Notes under the pieces: generated by a model
Database searches by the model: none
Told to the model about the DNA's origin: nothing
The model's input: the letters and a program-made list of their open reading frames with translations, nothing else
In this document: one piece after another, positions 9,993 to 20,782 of the stretch
How positions within the stretch are numbered: position 1 is the stretch's first letter
Layout: every line of letters begins with the position of its first letter
Origin: Marinobacter sp.
Lineage (GTDB): Bacteria; Pseudomonadota; Gammaproteobacteria; Pseudomonadales; Oleiphilaceae
Length of the DNA: 64,000 bases
Assembly (NCBI GenBank): GCA_018402255.1
Contig: JAGYIS010000009.1
Coordinates: forward strand, 372,001-436,000
Direction of reading: 5' to 3'
Translations under genes and position numbers: made by a program

Positions 9993-11465
9993 ATGGCGGG
10001 TAAGGTGCAGACGTCTTGCGATCTTATGGTGTTTGGTGCTTCAGGCGATCTGGCGCAGCGTAAGCTGTTCCCGGCGCTCTATCAGCTTGACCGGGCAGGT
10101 CTGCTTGCGTCAGACAGCCGGATACTGGCCATTGCACGTGCACAGGCCAGCGAGCAGGACGTGCGCGCAAAGCTCAAGGCAAAGCTGAAGGAGCTGGTCA
10201 AACCGGAAGAGTTTGATGATGCCCTGGCAACGGAGTTTGTCCAACGGGTCAATTATCTCAGGCTCGAGTTTACGGACACCGAAAGCTACTCACAGCTGAA
10301 TAGCTGGCGTGCTGATAGCAATCAGCTGATCGTGTACATGGCCACTCCGCCGGCGATGTATGGTGTGATTGCGCGCAACCTGCGGGATCAGAGTTGCTGT
10401 ACCGAGCGCACGCGCGTCGTCGTGGAAAAACCCATTGGCCATGACCTTGAGTCCTCCAAAGTGATTAATGACGAACTGGCGGAGGTGTATCGGGAGAGCC
10501 AGCTGTTTCGTATCGATCACTACCTGGGCAAGGAAACCGTTCAGAACCTGATTGCCCTGCGCTTTGCCAATAACCTGTTTGCCTCCCAGTGGGATCAGAA
10601 CCACATCTCTCACGTTGAAATCACCGTTGCTGAAGCCATGGGTATTGAGGGGCGCTGGGGCTACTTTGACAAGGCGGGCCAGCTACGGGACATGATCCAG
10701 AACCATCTGCTGCAGTTGCTGTGTCTGATCGCCATGGACCCGCCATCGGACCTCTCTGCAGACAGTATCCGGGATGAAAAGGTCAAGGTACTGAAAGCCT
10801 TGAAGCGAGTCACGCCGGACCTCATGGAGCAGTCGGTAGTGCGCGGGCAGTACACCGGCGGTACCAGCGACGGCAAGCCCGTGCCCGGCTACCTGCAAGA
10901 AGAGGGCGCCAATAAAGGCAGCGAGACCGAAACCTTTGTTGCCCTGAAGGTGGAAATCGACAACTGGCGCTGGTCTGGCGTGCCGTTTTATATTCGCACC
11001 GGCAAGCGCATGCCAGAGAAAATGTCGCAAATCATCATTCACTTCAAGCCGGCACCCCATTACATCTTTGATTCGGATCAGAAACATCTGGCCAATAACA
11101 AGCTGATCATAAGGCTGCAACCAGACGAGGGCATGGCCCTGAAAATTCTGACCAAGGACCAGGGCCTGGACAAAGGCATGCGATTGCGCCAGGGGCCGCT
11201 GGAGCTGACGTTCTCTGAGACCTTCGATACTGAGCGGATTCCCGACGCCTATGAGCGTTTGCTGTGGGAGGTTATGCGGGGTAACCAGTACCTGTTTGTG
11301 CGCCGTGACGAAGTGGAGCATGCCTGGCGGTGGGTGGACCAGATTATCGGCAACTGGCACGACAGCGGTGAACCACCCAAGCGTTATGCCGCGGGCACCT
11401 GGGGGCCGGTTGCCTCGATAGCCATGATTACCCGGGACGGCAGGAGTTGGTATGAAGACGCCTGA
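9993..11465 (+). CDS. zwf: Glucose-6-phosphate 1-dehydrogenase
   Basis: Oxidises glucose-6-phosphate to 6-phosphogluconolactone, making NADPH. It is the entry step of the Entner-Doudoroff and pentose-phosphate routes. The nucleotide-binding motif is [12 protein letters not shown] near the N-terminus. The active-site signature RIDHYLGKE lies at residues 173-181, with a catalytic His typical of the family further on. The ATG at 9993 (490 aa) has GGGAG 7 nt upstream and matches the usual length; a GTG at 9972 is less likely. It overlaps pgl by 14 nt, which suggests coupled translation. Confidence 0.97.
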   Translation: MAGKVQTSCDLMVFGASGDLAQRKLFPALYQLDRAGLLASDSRILAIARAQASEQDVRAKLKAKLKELVKPEEFDDALATEFVQRVNYLRLEFTDTESYSQLNSWRADSNQLIVYMATPPAMYGVIARNLRDQSCCTERTRVVVEKPIGHDLESSKVINDELAEVYRESQLFRIDHYLGKETVQNLIALRFANNLFASQWDQNHISHVEITVAEAMGIEGRWGYFDKAGQLRDMIQNHLLQLLCLIAMDPPSDLSADSIRDEKVKVLKALKRVTPDLMEQSVVRGQYTGGTSDGKPVPGYLQEEGANKGSETETFVALKVEIDNWRWSGVPFYIRTGKRMPEKMSQIIIHFKPAPHYIFDSDQKHLANNKLIIRLQPDEGMALKILTKDQGLDKGMRLRQGPLELTFSETFDTERIPDAYERLLWEVMRGNQYLFVRRDEVEHAWRWVDQIIGNWHDSGEPPKRYAAGTWGPVASIAMITRDGRSWYEDA

Positions 11466-12171
11466 CCTCATGTTGCCCGAGGGCATTCAAACCTGCTTTC
11501 TGGAGAGTGCCTATGCGGTGGCGGGCCAGCTGGCCCGGGATGTCGCGGAATTTCTCAGGCACAGGCTTGAGGTATCACCCTGCGTGACTCTGGTGATCTC
11601 CGGTGGCTCGACGCCTGTTCCGTTTTTTCATGCCTTGCGGAGCGAGGCACTGGATTGGCCCAGGGTTAATGTGGTGCTTGCGGATGAGCGCTGGGTGCCG
11701 GAAGGCCATCCTGACAGCAATACCTCGCTGATTAGAAAGCATCTGTTGCAAGGCGCAGCGGCTGACGCCAGATGGATCCCCTTGAAGGTGGCGGGTGACG
11801 ATCCGAGCCAGGCCAGCCCGGCCGTTGAATCTGCGCTGGCCACGCTGGAATTGCCGGTGGACGCGTTGATTCTGGGGATGGGGAATGATGGCCACACGGC
11901 GTCACTGTTCCCGGATGCTCCGGAACTGGCGCAGGCGATGAATGCGCAACCGGGCCAGCGCATCGCCGTGATGACGCCGCCGTCTCAGGCACACCCGCGA
12001 GTGACGCTGACCAAGCCGGTCCTGGCTGGCGCCCGATTCATTGCGTTGCACCTTAAAGGTCAGGCCAAGCTTGAAACCCTGTCGCGGGCTGTCTCTGATA
12101 TCCACGACTGGCCCACCATGCCGGTACGGGCATTTCTGAAGCCTGGCTTGCGCGTGTATTGGAGCCCCTGA
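11452..12171 (+). CDS. pgl: 6-phosphogluconolactonase
   Basis: Hydrolyses 6-phosphogluconolactone to 6-phosphogluconate. The 239-residue product is of the DevB/NagB-like type. Family motifs are [12 protein letters not shown] (about 44-55), [10 protein letters not shown] and [14 protein letters not shown]. It overlaps the end of zwf, the enzyme that makes its substrate. An ATG at 11470 is an alternative start. Confidence 0.95.
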   Translation: MKTPDLMLPEGIQTCFLESAYAVAGQLARDVAEFLRHRLEVSPCVTLVISGGSTPVPFFHALRSEALDWPRVNVVLADERWVPEGHPDSNTSLIRKHLLQGAAADARWIPLKVAGDDPSQASPAVESALATLELPVDALILGMGNDGHTASLFPDAPELAQAMNAQPGQRIAVMTPPSQAHPRVTLTKPVLAGARFIALHLKGQAKLETLSRAVSDIHDWPTMPVRAFLKPGLRVYWSP

Positions 12172-12203
12172 ACCGGACTGGCCTGATCATCAAGGAGACT
12201 GCT

Positions 12204-12860
12204 ATGCCACAAGTATCCATGGAACATCGCGAACAAATCAGAGCTGTGTTGACGGCTTCGCCCTTGATACCGGTCATCACCATTGATGACCCGGAGGATG
12301 CGATACCGCTGTGTCGAGCCCTCGTTGACGGTGGCCTCAAGGTGCTGGAGATTACGCTTCGGACCGAGTTTGGTGTGGACGCTATCCGTCAGGTGCGCCA
12401 AGCGCTGCCTGAGGCTTTGGTCGGGGCTGGCACGGTCACAAGCATTGCCCAGTATCGGCAGGTGGAAAGCGCGGGCGCCCAGTTTGTTATCACGCCGGGC
12501 GTTACCGAGGCCATTCTGGATTTTGGCGTGACCTCCGAAGCGCCCTTGTTGCCGGGTATTGCGACCGCATCTGAGCTGCTGATGGGCTATAGCCACGGGT
12601 ACCGGTATTTCAAGCTGTTCCCGGCGGAGGTGTCGGGCGGGATTTCGGCGCTGAAAGCCTTTTCAGGGCCCTTTCCCGATGTGGTGTTCTGCCCGACGGG
12701 CGGTATTCGGCAGAATACCGCCGCCGCCTATCTGGCGCTGGAGAATGTGGCAACCGTTGGCGGTACCTGGCTGACGCCTGCGGATGCCATCGCCAACAAG
12801 GATTGGGCGCGGATCACCGAAATCGCGCGCGCCAGCCTTGCCAGTCTCGAAAAGGTGTGA
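12204..12860 (+). CDS. eda: KDPG/KHG aldolase
   Basis: Class I aldolase that splits 2-keto-3-deoxy-6-phosphogluconate to pyruvate and glyceraldehyde-3-phosphate. The Schiff-base lysine lies in YFKLFPAE and the catalytic glutamate in LEITLRT. The ATG at 12204 (218 aa) has AAGGAG 6 nt upstream; the longer open frame from 12159 has no good site. Last gene of the zwf-pgl-eda operon. It ends 12 nt from the convergent pyk stop with no visible terminator. Confidence 0.96.
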   Translation: MPQVSMEHREQIRAVLTASPLIPVITIDDPEDAIPLCRALVDGGLKVLEITLRTEFGVDAIRQVRQALPEALVGAGTVTSIAQYRQVESAGAQFVITPGVTEAILDFGVTSEAPLLPGIATASELLMGYSHGYRYFKLFPAEVSGGISALKAFSGPFPDVVFCPTGGIRQNTAAAYLALENVATVGGTWLTPADAIANKDWARITEIARASLASLEKV

Positions 12861-12872
12861 TGAATTCCGTGT

Positions 12873-14321
12873 TCAGCGGATGTCTGAGCCAACCTGAACA
12901 ATCTTCATGGAGTTGGTGCCACCCTGAGCGTTGACGTAATCGCCTTTGGTGATCACGACCAGATCACCCGTCTTGACGACGCCACGCCTCTCCAGTTCCT
13001 TGACCGCCAGCGCATTGACCTGCTCGTGTGCCAGTTTGGCTGAGTCGAAGGGGACCGTCTGAACACCCCGGAACAGCGCCACCCGGTGCTGTGTGGAATG
13101 GTGACGGGAGAAGGCGAAGATGGGCAGACTGGATTTGATTCTGGACATCAGGCGCGGCGTGGATCCGGTTTCGGTCAGGCAGATGATGGCTGCCACGCCT
13201 TGCAGGTGGTTGGCCGCATACATTGCCGACAAGGCGATGGCTTGATCCACTTTTTCCATGCTTTCGTGAATTCGGTGTTTCGACTGGTGCATGGAGGGCT
13301 GGCGCTCAGCGCCCAGGCAGATGCGCACCATGGCTTCGACCGCTTCCTGCGGGTAGTCGCCGACGGCGGTTTCGGCTGACAGCATGACGGCGTCGGTGTA
13401 ATCCATGACCGCGTTGGCAACGTCAGACACCTCGGCCCGTGTTGGCATTGGATTGGTGATCATCGATTCCATCATCTGGGTGGCGGTGATCACGGCCCGG
13501 TTGAGAACCCTGGCCCGTGAAATAATGTGTTTTTGTACGCCCACCAGTTCGGCATCGCCGATCTCCACGGCCAGGTCGCCCCGTGCCACCATCACGGCAT
13601 CAGAGGCTTCAATCACGGCATCCAGGGCGGCGTTGTCATGGGCCAGCTCGGCACGCTCTATTTTGGCGACAAGGCCGGCCTCGGAGCCCGCTTCTTTGAG
13701 CAGACGACGGGCAACGTGCATATCTTCTGCGGTGCGCACAAAGGATACCGCGACATAGTCCGCGCCTAACTGAGCTGCGGTGACGATATCGCGCTTGTCC
13801 TTATCGGTCAGGGCATCGGCCGACAAGCCGCCGCCGCGTTTGTTCAGGCCTTTGTTGTTGGACAGCGGGCCTCCGATCATCACGGTGGAGGTAATGCTGT
13901 GGGCATCGACGGCGTTGACTTCCATTTCGATGCGGCCGTCGTCCAGAACCAGAATGTCGCCGGGGGTAACATCGTTGATCAGCTCTTCGTAATCAATGCC
14001 AACCCGCTGGTCGGTGCCGGCTTCTTTGTCCATCGAGGCGTCGAGCACAAAGGTCTGGCCTCGCTGCAGGGTTACCTTGTTGTCGGTAAAGCGGGCGATC
14101 CGCAGTTTCGGGCCCTGCAAATCGGCCAGCAGGGCAACATAGCGGCCTTGAGCAGCCGCGGCTGCGCGCACTCGCTGGGCGCGCTCTATATGCTCTTCGG
14201 CACTGCCGTGAGAAAAGTTCAGGCGGGTAACATCGACGCCGGCCGAGATAATGCCGGCCAGCGATTCCACGCTGTCGGTGGCTGGGCCGAGGGTGGCTAC
14301 AATTTTGGTGCGCCTGAGCAT
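12873..14321 (-). CDS. pyk: Pyruvate kinase
   Basis: Converts phosphoenolpyruvate and ADP to pyruvate and ATP. The 482-residue product starts [16 protein letters not shown] and keeps the N-terminal motif RLNFSHGS. The active-site region is around [13 protein letters not shown] and [13 protein letters not shown], and a C-terminal regulatory domain follows. Length and the [12 protein letters not shown] start resemble PykA. The ATG at 14321 has AAGGAC upstream; the longer frame to 14408 is not needed. Co-location with the Entner-Doudoroff genes fits shared HexR control. Confidence 0.94.
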   Translation of the reverse strand: MLRRTKIVATLGPATDSVESLAGIISAGVDVTRLNFSHGSAEEHIERAQRVRAAAAAQGRYVALLADLQGPKLRIARFTDNKVTLQRGQTFVLDASMDKEAGTDQRVGIDYEELINDVTPGDILVLDDGRIEMEVNAVDAHSITSTVMIGGPLSNNKGLNKRGGGLSADALTDKDKRDIVTAAQLGADYVAVSFVRTAEDMHVARRLLKEAGSEAGLVAKIERAELAHDNAALDAVIEASDAVMVARGDLAVEIGDAELVGVQKHIISRARVLNRAVITATQMMESMITNPMPTRAEVSDVANAVMDYTDAVMLSAETAVGDYPQEAVEAMVRICLGAERQPSMHQSKHRIHESMEKVDQAIALSAMYAANHLQGVAAIICLTETGSTPRLMSRIKSSLPIFAFSRHHSTQHRVALFRGVQTVPFDSAKLAHEQVNALAVKELERRGVVKTGDLVVITKGDYVNAQGGTNSMKIVQVGSDIR

Positions 14322-14442
14322 AGTGCGTGTCCTTAATGTGTGTTCACATCGATAAATGGCTTGAGTATTGCTGATTGAACCTGAAAGACTTCCAGCAAGG
14401 AAGTACACTTACGTAGCGTGTCCATCAAAAATGGAGGGAACC

Positions 14443-16264
14443 ATGCAGCCCAGAGTCTTGAAGGTCACCAACCGTATTATCGAACGGAGCCGGGCATCTC
14501 GCCAGGCCTATCTGGCCAGAATGGCGGCGCTCGGAGACCAGGAACCGCACCGGGGCACATTGTCCTGTGGCAACCTGGCCCATGGTTTCGCCGCCTGCCA
14601 ACAGGGTGACAAGGATACCCTGAAGCTGATGAACCAGGCCAATGTTGCCATGGTCTCTGCCTACAACGACATGCTGTCTGCCCACCAGCCGTATCATCGC
14701 TTCCCCGACGTCATTCGCGAAGCGGCCCACCGCATGGGTTCAGTTGCCCAGTTTGCCGGCGGCACCCCGGCCATGTGCGATGGGGTCACTCAGGGTCAGC
14801 CGGGCATGGAGCTCAGTCTGTTCTCCCGCGACACCATCGCCATGAGCACGGCGGTAGCGCTGAGCCACAACATGTTTGATGCGGTCATGTTACTGGGGAT
14901 ATGTGACAAAATTGTGCCCGGCCTGTTGATCGGAGCGCTCAGTTTCGGTTATCTGCCGGCCGTTTTTGTGCCTGCCGGGCCCCATGCCCTCGGGGCTGCC
15001 CAACAAGGAGAAACAGCGAGTGCGCCAGCTCTATGCCGAAGGCAAGATCGGCAAGGATGAATTGCTGGAAGCAGAAAGCGAGTCTTATCACAGCCCGGGT
15101 ACCTGCACCTTTTACGGCACGGCCAATTCCAATCAAATGCTGGTTGAGGTGATGGGGCTGCATGTGCCGGGCGCGGCGTTTATTCACCCGAATACCCCGC
15201 TGCGGGACGCACTCACGGAGGCCGCTACCGAGCAGGTTATCCGGTTGTCCCGGCCCCAGGGCGGCAGGCTTGGGCTGGCGGACATGGTGGACGAAAAGGC
15301 CATTGTGAACGCGCTGGTGGCTTTGCTGGTCACCGGTGGCTCGACCAATCACACCATTCACTGGATTGCGATCGCACGCGCCGCAGGCATCATCATTGAC
15401 TGGAACGACTACTCGGAACTGTCGTCGGTGGTGCCGTCGATGACTCGCATCTACCCGAACGGTCAGGAAGACATCAACGCCTTCCATGATGCGGGCGGTA
15501 CCTCCTTTCTGATACGTGAACTGCTGAATGCGGGCTACCTGCATGAGGATGTGAAGACCGTGATGGGGCCGGGGCTGAGTCAGTATGGGCAGATGCCGCA
15601 ACTGTCTGAGTCTGGTTTAACCTGGCAGCCTGCACCGGAGAGGAGCCTGCGCCCGGATGTGCTTAGCAGCGCCAGGCAGCCGTTCGCCGCCGATGGCGGC
15701 TTGAAAGTGCTCGAGGGTAATCTGGGGCGGGGGGTGATCAAAGTGTCTGCAGTGGCTTCGGAGCACCACTGTGTGGAAGCACCGGCCGTGGTCTTCAACG
15801 ATCAGAATGAGCTGAAGGCAGCCTTCGATGCCGGCGATCTGGACCGCGATTGCGTGGTGGTGGTGCGGTTTCAAGGGCCCAAAGCCAATGGTATGCCCGA
15901 GCTGCACAAGCTGACGCCTTACCTGGGTGTTCTGCAAGACCGGGGGTTCAAGATTGCTCTGGTCACCGACGGCCGCATGTCCGGTGCCTCCGGTAAAGTG
16001 CCGGCGGCGATACATGTCTACCCGGAAGCGTTCGACGGCGGGCCTCTGGCCAGGATTCAGGCTGGCGATCTGGTGTGTCTGGATGCGGTCAATGGCACTC
16101 TGAGTGTCCGGCTGGATGAGGGCGCCCTGGCGGCGCGTGAGGTGGCCACACAGGATCTGAGCGCCCACCACCAGGGCTATGGCCGCGAACTGTTCGGCTG
16201 GATGCGCCGTGGCGCCAGCAACCCGGAGCAGGGTGCCAGCGTGTTCTGGACCTCCGAGGCGTGA
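14443..16264 (+). pseudogene. edd: 6-phosphogluconate dehydratase, interrupted by a +1 frameshift
   Basis: Edd is the [4Fe-4S] dehydratase that makes KDPG from 6-phosphogluconate. The coding sequence starts at ATG 14443 (GGAGGG upstream; [17 protein letters not shown]). The first part carries [21 protein letters not shown] and GICDKIVPG up to [10 protein letters not shown]. The rest ([21 protein letters not shown] ... to the stop at 16262-16264) is in the next frame. Removing one C from the CCCC run at 14980-14983 joins both parts into one full-length Edd of about 606 residues. Everything else is intact, so this is either a very recent mutation or a homopolymer sequencing error. The downstream part is not a separate IlvD-type gene. 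Confidence 0.93.
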
Positions 16265-17229
16265 TCACAAAGGCGCTCGCACTGGTCGGGGACATTGGTG
16301 GCACCCATGCCCGATTTGCCCTGGTTGAGAAGGGCTCGGTGACGCTGCGGGACACGCGTATTCTCAAATGCAGCGACTATGCCGGTCCGCAAGCCGCTGT
16401 CGCCGACTATCTTGCCGGCGTTTCCGCAACGGTGACTGAGGCCTGCTTTGCCGTCGCGGCTCCGGTCGTTGGCCAGACGGTTGCGATGACCAACAATCAC
16501 TGGCGCTTTGACATTGAAGCACTACAGCACGCCTTCGGCTGGTATCGGTTCCGATTGGTGAATGACTACACGGCGATGGCCCTGGGTGTGGTGCACGTGC
16601 CTGGGCACAAGCTGGTGGCCTTGGGGGATCTCGCGGAGCGGAGGCCTGGCCCGTTGCTGATTATGGGGCCAGGCACCGGGCTTGGGATGTCTGCGTTGAT
16701 CCCGTCTCATTCGGGTTGGGTGCCTCTGGCTACCGAAGGTGGCCATGTCGACTTCGCGCCGGCCGACGACGCGGAGTCTCAGATTCTGGATCATCTGCGG
16801 GCGCAGTTTGGTCGGGTGTCGGTGGAGCGTCTGCTCTGCGGCGAAGGAGTGCTCAATATGTACCGGGCACTGGCCACGATCAAGGCGTTGCCAGCCACCC
16901 TGACAACGCCCGAACAGGTCACAGCGGCGGCCGTCAATGGATCGAGTGATCTGGCATGGCAAGCACTGCAGCGATTCTGCAAGATTCTGGGGCAGGTGGC
17001 CGGCAATGCCGTGCTGACGTTGGGCAGTTTTGGCGGCGTGTACCTGTGTGGCGGTATCCTGCCTGCGATCCTGCCGTTTTTTCTGGCCAGCGGTTTCCGC
17101 GACGAATTTGAAAACAAAGGCCGCATGCGCCCCTTGCTGGCGGCAACGCCTGTATGGGTAGTACAGGACCCACTGACCGGTCTGTACGGTGCCGCGGCGG
17201 CGCTTGATCAGGTTGAGGTCCTGAGATGA
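16261..17229 (+). CDS. glk: Glucokinase
   Basis: Phosphorylates glucose with ATP, feeding zwf. The 322-residue product has the ATP-binding start [14 protein letters not shown], a sugar-binding segment with [11 protein letters not shown] (catalytic Asp in NDY) and PGTGLGMS. The GTG start at 16261 overlaps the edd stop codon (GTGA), so translation is probably coupled to edd. If the edd frameshift is real, that coupling would be weakened. Confidence 0.94.
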   Translation: MITKALALVGDIGGTHARFALVEKGSVTLRDTRILKCSDYAGPQAAVADYLAGVSATVTEACFAVAAPVVGQTVAMTNNHWRFDIEALQHAFGWYRFRLVNDYTAMALGVVHVPGHKLVALGDLAERRPGPLLIMGPGTGLGMSALIPSHSGWVPLATEGGHVDFAPADDAESQILDHLRAQFGRVSVERLLCGEGVLNMYRALATIKALPATLTTPEQVTAAAVNGSSDLAWQALQRFCKILGQVAGNAVLTLGSFGGVYLCGGILPAILPFFLASGFRDEFENKGRMRPLLAATPVWVVQDPLTGLYGAAAALDQVEVLR

Positions 17230-17828
17230 TAACGCCGAACAGCGAACTGGAGAGTCTTGGCTTTGAGGCGCTCGTTCGCAGGGTGCGAGCCTGCACCCTG
17301 TGCCGTGACGCGTTGCCGCACGAACCCCGGCCCGTGGTGCAGCTGTCGGAGTCGTGTCACATTCTGGTGGTGGGTCAGGCGCCGGGACGAAAAGTGCATG
17401 AAACCGGTGTGCCTTTCAACGACCCGAGCGGCGATCGCCTGCGGCAGTGGATGGGCGTTGACCGGGAGGTTTTCTACGATGAGAGCCGGGTGGCGATTCT
17501 GCCCATGGGGTTCTGTTACCCAGGCACGGGGAAATCCGGTGATTTGCCACCCCGGCCTGAGTGCGCGGATGCCTGGCGCAGCGCGTTGATGGCCCGTCTG
17601 GCGAACATCAAGCTGACCCTGGTGATCGGGCAGTACGCCCACGCTTGGCATCTGCCCGATCACCGGGCCTCGGTAACGGAGAATGTCCGCGCCTGGGCGC
17701 AGTACTGGCCCGGTATGGTGCCGATGCCCCATCCGAGCCCCCGGAACAATCTCTGGCTCCGCAGGAATCCCTGGTTTGAGCAAGAGGTGGTGCCGCAACT
17801 GCAGGGCCGGATCAGGGAGCTACTCTGA
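17226..17828 (+). CDS. Uracil-DNA glycosylase-superfamily protein
   Basis: The 200-residue product resembles the small family-4/5-like uracil-DNA glycosylases. It has an N-terminal CTLCRDALPHEPRP segment, a VVGQAPGRKVHETGVPFNDPSG active-site-like motif, and a C-terminal MPHPSPRNN motif with the conserved His. Only two N-terminal Cys are obvious, so a complete iron-sulfur cluster is uncertain. The ATG overlaps the glk stop (ATGA) and the 3' end overlaps the convergent glpD by 9 nt. It is likely a DNA repair or related enzyme; the substrate is unproven. Confidence 0.85.
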   Translation: MITPNSELESLGFEALVRRVRACTLCRDALPHEPRPVVQLSESCHILVVGQAPGRKVHETGVPFNDPSGDRLRQWMGVDREVFYDESRVAILPMGFCYPGTGKSGDLPPRPECADAWRSALMARLANIKLTLVIGQYAHAWHLPDHRASVTENVRAWAQYWPGMVPMPHPSPRNNLWLRRNPWFEQEVVPQLQGRIRELL

Positions 17829-19394
17829 CAGCGCCAGTGCTGCGCATTCTGGCAGGCGTCTGGGGGCTGTCTGGCAAATGTACATGTCCAGAGCCCGTTG
17901 TTGCGCTTCGCTGATGTACAGCCCTTGCTTGGTTCTGCGCCAGAGTATGTCCTCGGCGGTCAGGGCCCACTCCTCAAAAATCAGGTAATCCACTTCTTTT
18001 TGCGACAGGGTTTCGGTGTACCAGTGGCCCAGGTCTTCCTGGCTCTGGCACCGGTTGAGAATCCGGTAGCTGTCGGTACCGTAACTGCGCGCAAAACGGC
18101 GGATCACGGCGCTGTTGAGCCATGGAAAGTCAGCGCTCAGTTTTGCTTCCAGTTCCGCGTGGTTTCCGAAATCACCGCCGGGTAGCAGCGCCTTCTGGGT
18201 CCAGGATTTGCCGGAGCCGGGGAAATACCGGCAAACCTGATCAGTGACCGCTTCGGCCAGTTTACGGTAGGTGGTGATTTTGCCGCCGAACACGGAGATC
18301 AGCGGTGCCAGGTCGTCTTTGTCATCCACTTCAAAGGAATAGTCTCTGGATGCAGACTGCGCCGTGCCGCCTTCGTCGTCCATCAGTGGGCGCACACCGG
18401 AATAACTCCATACCACGTCCTCGGGGGCCAGCTGTCTGCGGAAATACTGGTTAACAATGGCGAGCAGGTAGTGGGTTTCTTCCGGCGATATGGCTGCCTC
18501 GCGCGGGTTGCCTTCAAAATCCACATCGGTGGTGCCGATCAGCGAGAACTGATCCTCATAGGGGATCACAAACACGATGCGATCGTCCTGATTTTGCAGG
18601 ATGTAGGCTTCGTCATCCTGGTTCAGTTTTGGCACCACGATGTGGCTGCCTTTGACCATCCGGATCTGCTTGGGCGCTTTCATGCCAAGGCTTTCGCCGA
18701 AGATACGGCTTACCCAGGGGCCCGTGGCGTTGACAATAACCTTGGCCTTGATGGTGCGGTGATGGCCGGTGAGGGTGTCTTCCAGGGTTGCCTGCCAGCC
18801 ATTGTTGTCGCGACTGGTATGCACGCAGCGGGTGCGAGTGAGTATAACGCCGCCTTTTTGCTTTGCGTTACGGGCTGACAATACGACAAGGCGGGCATCG
18901 TCGACCCAGCCATCGGAATACTCAAAGCCTTTGGTGATGTCCGGTTTGAGCGGCGAGTTATCCTTGAAACTGATGGCACGTGAGCCCGCCAGCAATTCCC
19001 GCTTGGCCAGATGATCGTACAGAAACAGCCCGGTACGGATCATCCAGGCCGGTCGCAGGTGAGGCTGGTGCGGCAACCGGAAGCGCATGGGCCACATGAT
19101 GTGAGGCGCGTTGGCAAGCAGCGATTCCCGCTCCGCCAACGCTTCCCTGACCAGACGGAATTCATAATGCTCAAGATAGCGCAGGCCGCCGTGAATCAGC
19201 TTGCTGCTGCTGGAGGAAGTGGCTGAGGCGAGGTCGTTCATTTCGCACAGTAAAACCTTCAGGCCCCGGCCTGCGGCGTCCATGGCGATGCCCGTGCCGT
19301 TGACGCCACCGCCGATCACCAACAGGTCATACTGGTCAGGTTGTCCTGCCGGTTGGTCTGCATCCATTCGCTGATTACTGCGTTCCGTTGTCAC
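17820..19394 (-). CDS. glpD: Aerobic glycerol-3-phosphate dehydrogenase
   Basis: FAD enzyme at the inner membrane that oxidises sn-glycerol-3-phosphate to DHAP and passes electrons to quinone. The 524-residue product has the dinucleotide motif LLVIGGGVNGTGIAMDAAGRG (about 24-44) and the SSSSKLIHGGLRYLE segment, both typical of GlpD. The chosen GTG at 19394 has an AGGAG site 8 nt upstream; an ATG at 19367 is an alternative. No glpK or glpF is adjacent here. Confidence 0.95.
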   Translation of the reverse strand: MTTERSNQRMDADQPAGQPDQYDLLVIGGGVNGTGIAMDAAGRGLKVLLCEMNDLASATSSSSSKLIHGGLRYLEHYEFRLVREALAERESLLANAPHIMWPMRFRLPHQPHLRPAWMIRTGLFLYDHLAKRELLAGSRAISFKDNSPLKPDITKGFEYSDGWVDDARLVVLSARNAKQKGGVILTRTRCVHTSRDNNGWQATLEDTLTGHHRTIKAKVIVNATGPWVSRIFGESLGMKAPKQIRMVKGSHIVVPKLNQDDEAYILQNQDDRIVFVIPYEDQFSLIGTTDVDFEGNPREAAISPEETHYLLAIVNQYFRRQLAPEDVVWSYSGVRPLMDDEGGTAQSASRDYSFEVDDKDDLAPLISVFGGKITTYRKLAEAVTDQVCRYFPGSGKSWTQKALLPGGDFGNHAELEAKLSADFPWLNSAVIRRFARSYGTDSYRILNRCQSQEDLGHWYTETLSQKEVDYLIFEEWALTAEDILWRRTKQGLYISEAQQRALDMYICQTAPRRLPECAALALSE

Positions 19395-19485
19395 CCGCGC
19401 CGCTCCTGATCATCCTTCATGGTAGGCGTCGATTATCAAAGAATGCGGCGGAAGGGTAAAGCGATGGCGTCACGGTCTGGTGTGA

Positions 19486-19511
19486 CCGGCGACGCATTTC
19501 CTCGTCGCCGG
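19486..19511 (-). other. Stem-loop downstream of the binding-protein gene
   Basis: A 9-bp perfect stem (CCGGCGACG, 19486-19494, with 19503-19511) around an 8-nt loop, just past the minus-strand stop at 19534. There is no T tract, so it may stabilise the 3' end or stop transcription weakly. Confidence 0.4.
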
Positions 19512-19533
19512 CTTTGAATCCGGATTAAATGGG

Positions 19534-20782
19534 TCAGAGTGAGGCGGGTTTTCCGGCTTCTTGTCGCCGTGCCTGCCATTCTTCCTGGCTCTGGGCGGCC
19601 TCATCTCCGGACATGGAGTCGATAATATCGAAGTAGTCCGAGCTGAACGGGTCGGCCATGACGGTATCCCGCGGTTTGATCCGCACCACGTGAACGGTCT
19701 GAACATTCTGGTGGTCGAAGGCGCGCCAGTGCTGTTCGTCTTTGAGGAGGCTGTAACGGTGCCCCTCCAGCTCACGGATGATGCGCTGCGTGTTGGTGGA
19801 TCCGGCCCGCTCTACTGGCGTCCCTGTATTGGTACACAATGCTGTAAGCCGAAGCGGCAGATGACGACGGACGCATTTCGTACCGACTGGAGAAGGCCTC
19901 AACAAACTCTTTACCACGCTGGTAGTTATTCTCGTAAGGCAGGTTCCACACCCAGGGTGCTGCACCGACCACACCTTCCATGATGGTCGGTCCGACCTGA
20001 CGAGCCATGCCCAGTGTCAGGTTGGGCACCACCACTTGCATACGTTTGGTCAGCCCCATTTCGTAGGCGGCATTCAGGGCACGTACCATATCGTCACCGA
20101 ACAATACCAGCATCAGGACCTCGGCATCGCTTTGTTCAGCCTGCTCAAGGGCTTGACGGAAATCGGTAATCAGGGCTCTGGGGAAGGGGGTTTTGGTACC
20201 CTGGTGAGTTTCTTTGTCTTCCGTATTCGAGAATTTCCGAACCGACTCCTCAACGGACCAACCCCAGGTGTAATCGGCGGTGATGTAAAAATAGTTTTGA
20301 TCTTCATGGTGGCGGTTCAGGTACTGACTCAGAGCCTTGGCCGTCATCCAGGCATTATAGGGTTCCCGGAACATGTGACTGTGGCCCTCACTTCCGGTTG
20401 TCGCATTGGAATAGGTCAGGGTGCCGAAGTACAGCCGATTTCGGTCTCGAGCAGCCTTGCCAGAGGAAATCGCGACAGCACTGGATACGCCGCCGAACAC
20501 CATCTGTGCACCCTCACGGTCGATCAACTCGGCGGTATTCTTTGCGCCCTGATCGGGTTCGCCCCGGGAATTACGGATCACCAGCTCCAGTGGTTGGCCC
20601 ATGACGCCGCCGGCCTGATTGATTTCATCTACCGCCAGGAAGGCGCCCAGTCTTTGTTGCAGGCCCTGGTCTTTGTAGCGACCGGTCTGGGGATAGTTCA
20701 GGCCGATTTTGATGGTTTCGGCATAGACCACCGCGCTGCCCAGCAACAGGCACGTCGCCAGCAGAAGTTTATTGAACGTCAT
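19534..20782 (-). pseudogene. Periplasmic amide/branched-chain amino-acid ABC binding protein, frameshifted
   Basis: Type I periplasmic binding protein of the LivJ/UrtA/AmiC class. It starts at ATG 20782 (GGAG upstream) with a signal peptide ending VVYA. The mature part begins ETIKIGLNYPQTGRYKDQG and includes AVDEINQAGGVMGQPLEL. The frame holds to YQYRDA and then shifts; the remaining 90 or so residues (VERAGSTNTQRIIRELEGH ... to 19534) lie in another frame. Removing one base (the T at 19816 on the plus strand) restores YRDAVERAG and a protein of about 415 residues. No permease or ATPase genes are adjacent. An NtrC-like site lies 155 nt upstream, which fits nitrogen control. Confidence 0.85.

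Noticed and set aside
14336..14349. CRP-like palindrome between pyk and edd
   Set aside because: The half-sites ATGTG and CACAT are only 4 nt apart, not the 6 nt of a CRP site, and outer bases do not match.
14966..16264. A separate IlvD/Edd-type gene starting at 14966
   Set aside because: It continues the Edd sequence directly after the upstream frame ends; the break is a single-base shift, so it is one gene.
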